A stretch of 64,000 nt of DNA, taken from contig CP080408.1 in the NCBI GenBank assembly GCA_019448215.1, forward strand, positions 2,170,001 through 2,234,000. The letters run 5' to 3'. Position 1 is the stretch's first letter, and every line of letters starts with the position of its first letter. Below the pieces are notes generated by a model, which was not told where the DNA came from, did not search any database, and worked only from the letters and a program-made list of their open reading frames with translations. Positions 33,890 through 42,416 of this stretch are shown here, piece after piece. Position numbers and translations under genes: made by a program. Source of the DNA: Thalassovita mediterranea (lineage in GTDB: Bacteria > Pseudomonadota > Alphaproteobacteria > Caulobacterales > Hyphomonadaceae).

Positions 33890-36800
33890 TCAATGGAAGT
33901 CGCGGCTATTGGGAATGATGCGCACATTGCGCGGATGGGTGTGCGCTGGCCGTCGGCCCGGCCCGCGCCGCTCTGGAATGGGTTTGACCACCTCGTCCGC
34001 ATTCGAAAGCACGCCCTTCATTGGATCGCGAAGTGTATTCTCTGACAGCAGGCTGAGATCATCGGTGCGGTCGATCAGCTGTTCTGCGACCAGGTGGGTG
34101 ACCCCTTCGGCCCGCTGGATACGCCCTTTGACCAAGATGATCCGCGCCCCCATGACGACGGCCCGGAACCGCTCAAACACGTTCGGCCAGACGACGAGGT
34201 TTGCGATACCCGTCTCATCCTCGATCGTGATGAAGCAGACCCCGCTGGCAGAGCCGGGTCTCTGGCGCACCAGCACGATACCGGCTGTCTGCACCCGCGC
34301 CCCGTTTGGCAGGTCAGAGGCTTCACGCGTGCTCAGCGTCCGCATGGAGGCATAATGCTCGCGCAGGAAGGACATGGGGTGGGCTTTCAGCGACAGGCGC
34401 GTCGTCTGGTAATCCTGCAGCACGTGTTCTGAAGACGGCATCCGGGGCAGGGGCGTTGCCGCCTCGCCGCCCTGTTCAGCTGTGTCGGCGGCCGCAAAGA
34501 GAGGCAGCGTCTTGCCAGCGGCCTCCCCGCGAGACGCCCATAGCGCCTCACGCCGGTCCAGCCCCATCGACCGGAAGGCATCTGCCGCCGCCAGCAGCTC
34601 CATGGCGCGCCGGGTCATGCCGGACCGCCGGCGAATATCCTCCGGGCGCTCAAACCCGCCGCCACGCACCTCCATCATGGCTTCCATCTCATCCTCACGC
34701 AGCCCGTCAATCTGGCGAAAGCCAAGACGCACGGCGTATTTTTGGTGAGTATGCTCGCAGGCTGTTCCTCGCTTTCGGCTCGGGCCTGCTGCGCCCGGCC
34801 CGGTCGGGCCGTAGAGGTCATCCACCTCACAAGCGACCGCGCAGGCGCAGGGGCCGTCACCTTCAGGTGACGAATAGCCCCGAGCAGAAAGCTCACGAGG
34901 CTCCAAAATATTATCCCAGTCAGACAGGTTCACATCCGCTTCGAGGACTTCGACGCCATGCTCCTGCGCGCAGCGGACAATCTGCGCCGGGGCGTAGAAA
35001 CCCATCGGCTGGCTGTTGAGAAGCGCGGCGCAGAAGACGTCCGGGTGATGGCATTTCAGCCAGGATGAGACATAGACCAGAAGCGCAAATGAGGCTGCGT
35101 GGCTTTCGGGAAAGCCATATTCGCCAAACCCCTTCACCTGGTCGAAACAGCGCTGGGCAAAGGTTCGCTCATAGCCGCGCGCGACCATGCGCTCGACCAT
35201 CAGCTCTTCATAATTCTGGATAGTGCCGACCTTCCTGAAGGTCGCCATGGCACGGCGGAGGCCATTGGCCTCATCGGCAGAGAATTTAGCCGCATCCATT
35301 GCGATCTGCATCGCCTGCTCCTGAAAAAGTGGCACGCCATTGGTCCGCTTCAGGATGGTTTCGAGCTCATCTGCCGGGCCATACTTCGGGGAAGGGGATG
35401 GATAGGTCACCGTCTCCTGTCCGTTGCGGCGGCGCAGATAAGGGTGGACCATATCGCCCTGAATGGGGCCGGGCCGGACAATCGCGACCTCGATGACAAG
35501 GTCATAGAAGACACGCGGGCGAAGGCGCGGCAGCATGTTCATCTGCGCCCGGCTCTCCACCTGGAAGACGCCCAGACTGTCGCCCTTGCACAGCATGTCA
35601 TAGGTCGCCTCATCCTCCTGCGGGACGGTCGCCAGCGAATAGTCGAGCCCCTTGTGAAGCCGCAGAAGGTCGAAGGCCTTGCGGATACAGGTCAGCATGC
35701 CGAGTGCCAGCACATCCACTTTCATGATGTTGAGGGCGCTGATGTCGTCCTTATCCCACTCGATAAAGGTACGCTCATCCATCGCCGCATTGCCGATCGG
35801 CACGGTCTCGACCAGCGGGCCGCGCGTCAGGACAAAGCCGCCGACATGCTGGGAAAGGTGGCGGGGAAAACCGATCAGCTGGCGGGTCAGCTGCACGGCG
35901 CGCCGGATCACAGGATTGGTCGGGTCGAGGCCTGCCTGCCGGATCTGCTTCTCCTTCACATCAGACCCGAAACTGCCCCAAACCGTGCCCGCTAGCGCAG
36001 AGGCAATGTCCTGCGACAGGCCCAGCGCCTTGCAGACTTCGCGCACAGCCGAGCGTGGCCGGTAAGAGATCACTGTCGCCGTCAGCGCCGCCTTGTGACG
36101 GCCATAGCGGCGATAGACATACTGGATGACTTCCTCGCGCCGCTCATGCTCGAAATCGACATCGATATCTGGTGGCTCGCGCCTTTCCTTGGTCAGGAAG
36201 CGCTCAAAGAGGAGGCGCGTCACAGACGGGTCGACGCTGGTAATGCCGAGGCAGTAACAGACCGCCGAATTGGCTGCAGAGCCGCGACCCTGGCAGAGGA
36301 TGCCCTGCTTTCTGGCCCAGGCGACGATGTCATGGACCGTCAGGAAGTAGGGCGCGTAGTTAAGCTCCCCGATCAGGGTCAGCTCTTTTCGGATGGCTTT
36401 TTTTACACCCTCTGGAACACCATCAGGATACCGCCAGGATGCACCGTCCCAGGCCAGTGTTTCGATATGCTCCTGAGGTGTTTTGCCGGGCGGCACAGGC
36501 TCATCGGGATACTCATAGGCAAGCTCATCGAGCGAGAACTTGCACCGCTCTGCAATCTCAACTGTCCTGCGAAGGGCAGGCTCAAACCCCCTGAAAAGGC
36601 GTGCCATTTCTTCTGCGGGCTTCAAGTGCCGCTCAGCATTTGCCTCCAGCCGGAAGCCCGCTTCATCCACGGTGCAATGCTCGCGGATACAGGTCACGAC
36701 ATCCTGCAGCGGACGGCGCTCGGCAGCGTGATAGAGAACATCATTCACCGCCACAATCGGCACCCCGCCAGCCTTGAATCCAAGGTCTGCGAGGCGGGCG

Positions 36801-37291
36801 ATCCGCTCGCGGTTCTGACCCTGAAACCCATAGCGGGCACCGAGATAGAGCCGGTCACCCCACTGGGCGCGCAGCCATTCAAGCCGCAGCCTGTAAGTCT
36901 CATCGGGGCGGGGCGGCGGCATGGCGATGAAGACCTGTCCCTCAGCGTGGGCAATCACATCTTCCAGCGTGATATGGCAGTCGCCTTTCTCCGCCCGCAG
37001 TTTTCCTTCGGACAGCAGCCGGGAAAGACGGCCATAGGCGTCCCTGTCCTGCGGATAGGCGATAAGGTCGAACCCGTCTGTCGTGATAAGGCGCGCACCG
37101 ACCAGAAGGCGCATCTCATAGTCTTTTGCCGCAAGATGGGCGCGCACGACGCCCGCGAGAGTGTTGCGGTCAGCCACCCCGATGGCGTGAAGCCCAAGCC
37201 CCTTTGCCTGCGCGACCAGCTCTTCGGGATGGCTTGCCCCCCGCAGGAAAGAGAAATTCGTGGTGACGGCGAGTTCGGCATATACGGTCAT
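33890..37291 (-). CDS. dnaE2: Error-prone DNA polymerase III alpha subunit DnaE2 (ImuC)
   Basis: A 1133-residue C-family polymerase of the translesion type. It has an N-terminal PHP domain (YAELAVTTNFSFLRGASHPEE is cut here to FSFLRGASHPEEL), catalytic aspartates Asp375, Asp377 and Asp379 in PPDIDVDFEHE and a third in NIMKVDVLALG, the helix-hairpin-helix region, and a C-terminal OB fold (QTAGIVLVRQRPGSASGVCF). It works with ImuA and ImuB in damage-induced mutagenesis. It overlaps imuB by 4 bp at ATGA. A block of about 45 residues at roughly 798-842, Gly/Pro/Cys-rich, has no place in the family between DWDNILEP and KYAVRLGFRQIDG and is encoded by the palindromic element at 34767-34900. Confidence 0.95.
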   Translation of the reverse strand: MTVYAELAVTTNFSFLRGASHPEELVAQAKGLGLHAIGVADRNTLAGVVRAHLAAKDYEMRLLVGARLITTDGFDLIAYPQDRDAYGRLSRLLSEGKLRAEKGDCHITLEDVIAHAEGQVFIAMPPPRPDETYRLRLEWLRAQWGDRLYLGARYGFQGQNRERIARLADLGFKAGGVPIVAVNDVLYHAAERRPLQDVVTCIREHCTVDEAGFRLEANAERHLKPAEEMARLFRGFEPALRRTVEIAERCKFSLDELAYEYPDEPVPPGKTPQEHIETLAWDGASWRYPDGVPEGVKKAIRKELTLIGELNYAPYFLTVHDIVAWARKQGILCQGRGSAANSAVCYCLGITSVDPSVTRLLFERFLTKERREPPDIDVDFEHERREEVIQYVYRRYGRHKAALTATVISYRPRSAVREVCKALGLSQDIASALAGTVWGSFGSDVKEKQIRQAGLDPTNPVIRRAVQLTRQLIGFPRHLSQHVGGFVLTRGPLVETVPIGNAAMDERTFIEWDKDDISALNIMKVDVLALGMLTCIRKAFDLLRLHKGLDYSLATVPQEDEATYDMLCKGDSLGVFQVESRAQMNMLPRLRPRVFYDLVIEVAIVRPGPIQGDMVHPYLRRRNGQETVTYPSPSPKYGPADELETILKRTNGVPLFQEQAMQIAMDAAKFSADEANGLRRAMATFRKVGTIQNYEELMVERMVARGYERTFAQRCFDQVKGFGEYGFPESHAASFALLVYVSSWLKCHHPDVFCAALLNSQPMGFYAPAQIVRCAQEHGVEVLEADVNLSDWDNILEPRELSARGYSSPEGDGPCACAVACEVDDLYGPTGPGAAGPSRKRGTACEHTHQKYAVRLGFRQIDGLREDEMEAMMEVRGGGFERPEDIRRRSGMTRRAMELLAAADAFRSMGLDRREALWASRGEAAGKTLPLFAAADTAEQGGEAATPLPRMPSSEHVLQDYQTTRLSLKAHPMSFLREHYASMRTLSTREASDLPNGARVQTAGIVLVRQRPGSASGVCFITIEDETGIANLVVWPNVFERFRAVVMGARIILVKGRIQRAEGVTHLVAEQLIDRTDDLSLLSENTLRDPMKGVLSNADEVVKPIPERRGPGRRPAHTHPRNVRIIPNSRDFH
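34767..34900. repeat. Palindromic, protein-coding insertion element inside dnaE2
   Basis: Outer arms CCTCGCTTTCGGCTCGGG (34767-34784) and its near complement (34879-34900) pair at 17 of 18 positions with a 4-base bulge. Four perfect inverted repeats lie inside: CGGCCCG-GT-CGGGCCG (34796-34811), GAGGT-CATCC-ACCTC (34814-34828), GCGC-AG-GCGC (34839-34848) and CGTCACCT-TC-AGGTGACG (34855-34872). The whole could fold as a multi-arm cloverleaf. The reading frame stays open through it. It resembles in concept the Rickettsia palindromic elements that insert in frame within genes. Confidence 0.75.
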
Positions 37292-39012
37292 GCGAACAGC
37301 CCATGCATGAACCAGAGCGGCGCGCCGCCACGCCCATCCTCATAGAGGCCTTGCCGGAACAGCCAGAAGCGGCGGCCCTCATCATCCTCGATCCGGTAAT
37401 AGTCCCGTGCCCGCGGCAGGTTGGAGACAGGTTCGCCCGGGTCGGCAGCTTCAAGTTCTGCCCGGATCTTTGCAATCAGCGCCGCATCCGCGCGCGGGTC
37501 GAGCTTGGGCTTCAGCCATTTGCGGTCAATGCCTTCAGGGCTGACAGAGGGCGGCGGCGGAGCCGTCCATGTCCACCACTCAGGCGCAAGCCGTTCTGGC
37601 CCGTCAGCCCGCGTTACGGCATGCGGCACGCGCCGCCAGATAAAGCGCAAGGGCGGCCCATCGGGCACTTCGGCGAGGACTTTTATCTCCTCAGGCGGGT
37701 CTATCAGGCGGATCGGTCTTGGCCCGTGGTCGGCAGGGGCGATGGCAGGGGCTGGCAGCTCACCATCAAAGCCTGCCTTGCGCTCTGCCTGCTCCGGCAA
37801 ATGGCTCTCATGCGCCTCAGTGACTTTCACAGTGCCTTCGCCGAGCTTGGCGGTAATCCTGTCTGCGAGGGCAGAGAGGAGGACAGGGTCTGTGTCGCTG
37901 GCGGCAAGGTCACCGGAAAGCGCGGGCGCGCTGATATCCATCGGCCCGGTCCGTCTTGCCTCCAGCATCAGAAGATCAATGCCAAAGCCGGGGTCGATCT
38001 GGTCCAGCTTTTCCGAAAAGAGCCGCAGGATATGCTTTGGCGTGCGCACGGGCCGGGCAAGCGTGACCGACACAGAGCTCACCTCACCATCGGCGCGAAA
38101 GGCGTGAAAGGCAAAGGCGCGCGCGCCCTGCCCAAGCCCGGTCAGCTTCACACAAAGCTCATCTGCCAGCTGTTCAAGCCCGCTCTGGACGCCTTCGGTT
38201 GCGAGCAATGGCTCCGGGCAGGGCAGGCGGGTGATATGCGAGGGGGCTTCGGTCAGCGGCGTGAGCGGTTCGCGGCGAAGGCCAAGCGCCTGATCGAGCC
38301 GCAGGAGGACCGCATCACCTGCCGCGCGTGACTGGAAACGCCGTCCCAGCGCCTTGCGATCAATTCCGTAAAGCTGGCCGATCCGGCGAAGGCCAAACCG
38401 CTTGAGCAGGGTCTCGGCCTCTTGCGACAGGCGCAGCGCACTGATGGGAAGCTCAGCAAGGCCTGCGGCTTCCTCGCCATCGGCAAGGATGTGTCCCGGC
38501 CAGTCGCGCGCGAGAGCGCTGGCCGCCCCCGGCGTACTGGCAAGGCCGAGCCGGTGGGGGATGGCATTCTTCTCAAGCAGGGCGGCCACAGTCTCCATCA
38601 TGGCTTCTTCTCCGCCATGAAGATGGTCGCAGCCCGTGGTCTCGATCATCAGCCCGTCATCGCCGTCAATGGCAACGATAGGGGAAAGGCGCACCATCCA
38701 GTCGCCAATCCGCTCCAGCGCAGCGCGGTCAGCCTCACGGTCGATATCCTCATGCAGGAGGTCCGGGCAGCGGGCGCGCGCATCGGTAAAGCCGAGGCCT
38801 GCCGATATGCCAAGCGCGCGCGCAGAGGCATTGGCCGCCGCAACGCGCAGGCCATGGCCGCCATCCTCGACGAGGACGAAGGGTTTGCGGGCCGGTTCAG
38901 CCGGTTTTTCGCCGGGGCGGGTCCTGGCTGAGGCCGATGTCGGCTGGCGCCGCGCGCGGCGCAGGCGCGTGAGCGGCCAGCCCGGAAACCACACGGAGAG
39001 ATAGCGTTTCAT
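37288..39012 (-). CDS. imuB: ImuB, catalytically dead Y-family polymerase-like protein
   Basis: A 574-residue Y-family-like protein. The N-terminus MKRYLSVWFPGWPLTRLRR is typical of ImuB, and the polymerase Asp of Pol IV in this strand is absent. The palm/finger part shows ANASARALGISAGLGFTDARARCPDL and IVAIDGDDGLMIETTGCDHL, and the helix-hairpin-helix region RLSQEAETLLKRFGLRRIGQL. The long C-terminal part ends in a region typical of ImuB (RDYYRIEDDEGRRFWLFRQG). ImuB bridges the beta clamp, ImuA and DnaE2. Start ATG 39012 gives the known ImuB N-terminus; the frame stays open upstream because it overlaps imuA by 116 bp in another frame. Confidence 0.92.
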   Translation of the reverse strand: MKRYLSVWFPGWPLTRLRRARRQPTSASARTRPGEKPAEPARKPFVLVEDGGHGLRVAAANASARALGISAGLGFTDARARCPDLLHEDIDREADRAALERIGDWMVRLSPIVAIDGDDGLMIETTGCDHLHGGEEAMMETVAALLEKNAIPHRLGLASTPGAASALARDWPGHILADGEEAAGLAELPISALRLSQEAETLLKRFGLRRIGQLYGIDRKALGRRFQSRAAGDAVLLRLDQALGLRREPLTPLTEAPSHITRLPCPEPLLATEGVQSGLEQLADELCVKLTGLGQGARAFAFHAFRADGEVSSVSVTLARPVRTPKHILRLFSEKLDQIDPGFGIDLLMLEARRTGPMDISAPALSGDLAASDTDPVLLSALADRITAKLGEGTVKVTEAHESHLPEQAERKAGFDGELPAPAIAPADHGPRPIRLIDPPEEIKVLAEVPDGPPLRFIWRRVPHAVTRADGPERLAPEWWTWTAPPPPSVSPEGIDRKWLKPKLDPRADAALIAKIRAELEAADPGEPVSNLPRARDYYRIEDDEGRRFWLFRQGLYEDGRGGAPLWFMHGLFA

Positions 39013-39640
39013 GGTCGAGCTCGATGTTGAACACGCGCCCCGCCATTTGCGGAGCTTGCCTGGACTTCTCCAGGACGGCCTGCCAGCGGCTGGCGCCCGG
39101 AGCGCGGGCATCGAAGGCATTGGGCCCCGATGGCCGCGAAGCGACCCGCCAACGGGCGGTCGCCGCGCTTGTCCCCTCCCGCCGCCAGGGCAATAGAAGG
39201 ATAAGCGGAATGCCATGCCGGCTGGCGGCGAGCGTCAGGCGGCGAGAGGCGGTAAAGTCCAGCGTCTCGATTTCAGCGATGACAAGCCCGACAGCGCCTG
39301 ACGAGATGGCTTCTTCGCTGGCCCAGAGGGCATCGCTCGCCTTCCGGGTCTGCACAGACAGAAGGCCGGCCGGACACTGGGTGAGGCTGGAAAGACCGGC
39401 ATGGAGAAGATCACCATGCTCACGCGCAAGGCCGAACTGACGAACCCAGAAGACCGCGCCTGCGGGCGGGCGCGCTGCAGCCAAGGCAAAGCCTGTCATG
39501 GCGGCCATGTCGCCATGACGCGCTTCGCAGATCTCATGCACGCCCTCACGGCCAAGGTTGAGCGGAAAGCTCTGGTCTGGCTTTCTGCGCGTATCACCAA
39601 GCCGGAAGACGCCGGGAATATCGAGGGCTCTGGACTTCAT
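38897..39640 (-). CDS. imuA: ImuA, RecA/SulA-like mutagenesis protein
   Basis: A 247-residue RecA-fold-like protein. The N-terminus has GVFRLGD, then REGVHEICEARHGDMAAMTGFALAAA, then WVRQFGLAREHGDLLHAGLSS and SLTQCPAGLLSVQTRKASDALWASEEAISSG, shown here in part, as in ImuA. It lacks a normal Walker A, as usual in ImuA. ImuA supports ImuB and DnaE2 in SOS mutagenesis. The LexA box lies directly upstream of its start. The C-terminal 38 codons overlap imuB; the overlap is longer than usual for coupled genes. Confidence 0.9.
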   Translation of the reverse strand: MKSRALDIPGVFRLGDTRRKPDQSFPLNLGREGVHEICEARHGDMAAMTGFALAAARPPAGAVFWVRQFGLAREHGDLLHAGLSSLTQCPAGLLSVQTRKASDALWASEEAISSGAVGLVIAEIETLDFTASRRLTLAASRHGIPLILLLPWRREGTSAATARWRVASRPSGPNAFDARAPGASRWQAVLEKSRQAPQMAGRVFNIELDHETLSLRVVSGLAAHAPAPRAAPADIGLSQDPPRRKTG

Positions 39641-39642
39641 AT

Positions 39643-39674
39643 GTTCTTATTTTGTTCTGGAGCAAAAGAGTCAA
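39643..39674 (-). promoter_or_regulatory. LexA box and promoter of imuA-imuB-dnaE2
   Basis: GTTC-TTATTTT-GTTC at 39643-39657 is a perfect alphaproteobacterial LexA box (GTTC-N7-GTTC). On the minus strand a -35 TTGACT (39674-39669), a 16-bp spacer and a -10 AAATAA (39652-39647) place the start of transcription about at the ATG (39640). The -10 lies inside the LexA box, so LexA would block polymerase directly. The transcript is probably leaderless. Confidence 0.9.
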
Positions 39675-39800
39675 GCTCACCCGTCTTCATGGGGGATAGA
39701 GCTTGTGAATTTCGCATCTCTCAAACACGTCCGAACGGCCAGGCGTTGCCAGCCTGCCGGAAACTATGGTCTCTTCCCTGAAAGGGAGGCGTCACATCAG

Positions 39801-41108
39801 ATGGCGGACACACAAGAGAACATCGAAAACACGACTGTCTGGACAAACTGGTCAGGCAATCAGGTCGCGCAGCCAGCACAGGTGGTCGAGCCTGCCGATG
39901 CTGATCAGCTGCAGGCCCTTCTGAAAACTGCGCCCGGTCCGGTGCGCGTGGTTGGCGCGGGACACTCCTTTACACCGCTTGCCTGCACGGATGGGACACT
40001 GGTCCGGCTCGACCGGATGGGCCTCGTCCATTCTGCCGACAGCGAGAAGAAAGCCGCCTGGGTCAATGCCGGTGCGCGCCTCAAGGATCTCTCGCCTGCG
40101 CTAGGAGCCCATGGCCTCGCTTTCAGAAATCTTGGCGACATCAACGCCCAGTCGCTCGCCGGGGCGACCTCCACGGCGACCCATGGCACGGGCGAGACAT
40201 TGGCTTGCCTCTCTGCTGAAACGCGAGCCTTCAGGCTGCTGACCGCTGGCGGGGATCTCCTCACTGTTTCAAACGACGAAGACCGGGACGTGTTCGAGGC
40301 CTGCCGTGTCTCGCTCGGCGCCATTGGTATCCTCATCGAAGCCGAAATCCAGCTGGTCGCGCCCTACAACCTCCACCGGCGCACCTGGGCCGAGCCGCTT
40401 GGTGAGATCCTGTCGGCGGCAAGGACGCGCTGGCAGTCGCTCAGGAATTACGAGTTCTTCTACATCCCGTTCTCCGGCTACGGCATCTCGATTGCGCATG
40501 AAGAGACAGACGCCCCTGCCACGCCGCGCCCTGAAAGCGATGATGATGATGCTGTCCTCGGCCTCAAGCGCGCACGTGACTATGCCGGGGGCGATGCGCC
40601 CTCGCGCCGTGACTATCTTGCCGGCGCATTTGCCCGGTTTGAAGGCGAGGATGTTGTCGGAAATAGCTGGCAGCTGCTGGCCAGTGAACGCAACGTCCCC
40701 TTCAACGAAATGGAATATCACCTGCCGCAAGAGACAGCGCTCGACGCGCTTGATGAGGTGATCACCTATATCGAGCGTGAGCGCCCTGATGTCTTCTTTC
40801 CCATTGAGGTACGCAAGACCGCTGGCGACGATATCTGGCTGAGCCCATTCAGCGGCGCTGGCCGCATCTCTGTCGCGGTGCATGCCTTCGCTGAAGATGA
40901 GTATGACTTCTTCTTCTCGCACATAGAGCCCATCTTCCGGCGCGCGGGCGGCCGGCCTCATTGGGGCAAGCTGCACAGCCTTCGCTACCGGGATCTTCGC
41001 GACCTCTATCCGCTCTTCGAGCGCTTCTGCGACGTCCGCCGCAGGATGGACCCGGACGGGCGCTTCATGACGCCTTACCTTCGAACCCTTTTCGAGCCGG
41101 AGGCGTGA
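39801..41108 (+). CDS. FAD-dependent sugar-lactone oxidase (aldonolactone oxidase family)
   Basis: A 435-residue VAO-fold flavoenzyme. The FAD-binding domain has VVGAGHSFTPLACTDGTLV and SLAGATSTATHGTGET; the His of GHS is the usual position for flavin contact. The C-terminal ALO domain ends with RPHWGKLHSL, the HWxK motif of L-gulono-/D-arabinono-lactone oxidases, and DPDGRFMTPYL. Such enzymes oxidise aldonolactones or alditols using oxygen or another acceptor. Start ATG 39801 has AAGGGAGG upstream. The next gene starts within its stop codon. The pairing with a DSD1-like PLP enzyme recurs in other bacteria, function unknown. Confidence 0.87.
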   Translation: MADTQENIENTTVWTNWSGNQVAQPAQVVEPADADQLQALLKTAPGPVRVVGAGHSFTPLACTDGTLVRLDRMGLVHSADSEKKAAWVNAGARLKDLSPALGAHGLAFRNLGDINAQSLAGATSTATHGTGETLACLSAETRAFRLLTAGGDLLTVSNDEDRDVFEACRVSLGAIGILIEAEIQLVAPYNLHRRTWAEPLGEILSAARTRWQSLRNYEFFYIPFSGYGISIAHEETDAPATPRPESDDDDAVLGLKRARDYAGGDAPSRRDYLAGAFARFEGEDVVGNSWQLLASERNVPFNEMEYHLPQETALDALDEVITYIERERPDVFFPIEVRKTAGDDIWLSPFSGAGRISVAVHAFAEDEYDFFFSHIEPIFRRAGGRPHWGKLHSLRYRDLRDLYPLFERFCDVRRRMDPDGRFMTPYLRTLFEPEA

Positions 41109-42280
41109 TGCCTCTCACCGCCGACTATTTCGCAAAGCTGCAGGCCGCACTCGTTGAGGCCGGCATTGCCCAACCGACACTCATTATCGACCGGAAGCGT
41201 CTCGACGCGAACATCGAGACCTTCAGAAGCCATCTGCCGCCCGGCATGGCCTATCGCATCGTCGCAAAGTCGTTGCCCAGCCTGCCGCTGCTTGAGCACA
41301 TCCGGCAGAAGACCGGCACCGACCGGATGATGACCTTCAATCTCGACATGCTGCTTGAGATTGCCCGCGCCATGCCGGACGTGAACCAGCTGCTGGGCAA
41401 GCCAATGCCCGTCGCCGCAGCGCGCGCTTTCTACCGCGATGCGCCGCCGGAGGCGAAAGTTCAATGGCTGATCGATACGCCTGAGCGGCTTGATCAGTAT
41501 CTCGCGCTGGCAGCTGAGCTTTCCGTACATCTCGACATCGTGTTCGAAATCGATGTCGGCCTCCATCGCGGCGGTTTTCCTGCAGATGAGAGCCTCAAGC
41601 GTGCCTGGCAGAAGCTGGAAGCCTCCAACAGTGCAAGTTTCATCGGACTGATGGGGTATGAGCCGCACATTGCCAAGATGCCGGAAAAGCATGGCCTCCG
41701 CGAGAAAGCCAAAGCCCATGCCCGCGAAGTCTATGAGGCCGCAAAGACGCTGACTGGATGCAATGAGCGGGACGAGCGCGGCCTGACGCTCAACACGGCC
41801 GGCAGCCCGACTTACCGCCTCTACACCGACACCAGCATGGCGAATGAGGTTTCTGCCGGTTCAGTTCTGGTCAAGCCGACGGACTTCGATACCGACCTTC
41901 TTGAAGACCACCTTCCGGCAACCTTCATCGCCGCCCCCGCACTCAAGGTTCTGGACGGGATCAATGTCGCCGGTTTCGACTTCCTCGAGGGGCGCGAGCC
42001 GGAGATGCCAGAAGGGCATTCCAAGACGATCTACACATTCGGCGGCAACTGGATGGCAAGGCCCGTCTGGCCTGAAGGCATCCTCGTCAATGAAAAGTAT
42101 GGCCGCTCAAGCAATCAGCAGATGCTGACCGCGCCCGGGGATGTAGCGCTCAAACCAGACGATTTCGTCTTCTTCCGACCCACACAGTCAGAAGCGGTCT
42201 TCCTGCAATTTGGCGACATCGCTTTGGTCGAGGACGGCAAAGTCGTGGAGCGCTGGCCCGTCTTCAAAGCCTCGGCCTGA
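41108..42280 (+). CDS. PLP enzyme, alanine racemase N-terminal / D-threonine aldolase-like
   Basis: A 390-residue fold-type III PLP protein annotated in relatives as amino acid deaminase/aldolase. The N-terminal barrel has QPTLIIDRKRLDANIETF and the PLP lysine region YRIVAKSLPSLPLLEHI. The C-terminal domain shows YTFGGNWMARPVWPEGI and LTAPGDVALKPDDFVFFRPTQSE, the D-serine-dehydratase-like end with a probable metal site. Substrate unknown; D-hydroxy amino acids are likely. The ATG at 41108 shares a base with the upstream stop (TGATG), so translation is coupled with the FAD oxidase. Confidence 0.83.
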   Translation: MPLTADYFAKLQAALVEAGIAQPTLIIDRKRLDANIETFRSHLPPGMAYRIVAKSLPSLPLLEHIRQKTGTDRMMTFNLDMLLEIARAMPDVNQLLGKPMPVAAARAFYRDAPPEAKVQWLIDTPERLDQYLALAAELSVHLDIVFEIDVGLHRGGFPADESLKRAWQKLEASNSASFIGLMGYEPHIAKMPEKHGLREKAKAHAREVYEAAKTLTGCNERDERGLTLNTAGSPTYRLYTDTSMANEVSAGSVLVKPTDFDTDLLEDHLPATFIAAPALKVLDGINVAGFDFLEGREPEMPEGHSKTIYTFGGNWMARPVWPEGILVNEKYGRSSNQQMLTAPGDVALKPDDFVFFRPTQSEAVFLQFGDIALVEDGKVVERWPVFKASA

Positions 42281-42416
42281 GCTATCGATTTTTTGCAACC
42301 TTCCTGCCCATGGCCCGGGCAATAATCACCCGCGGGACAGCATTTCCGCTTTCCCGTTCGCGAAACCTCAACATGTGGTCTAGAGAAGAGGGGCGATACA
42401 GTAAGGCAGTTTCTTC

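Noticed and set aside
36095-37345. Plus-strand 416-codon frame opposite dnaE2
   Set aside because: Runs antisense to the conserved PHP and polymerase core; no protein features.
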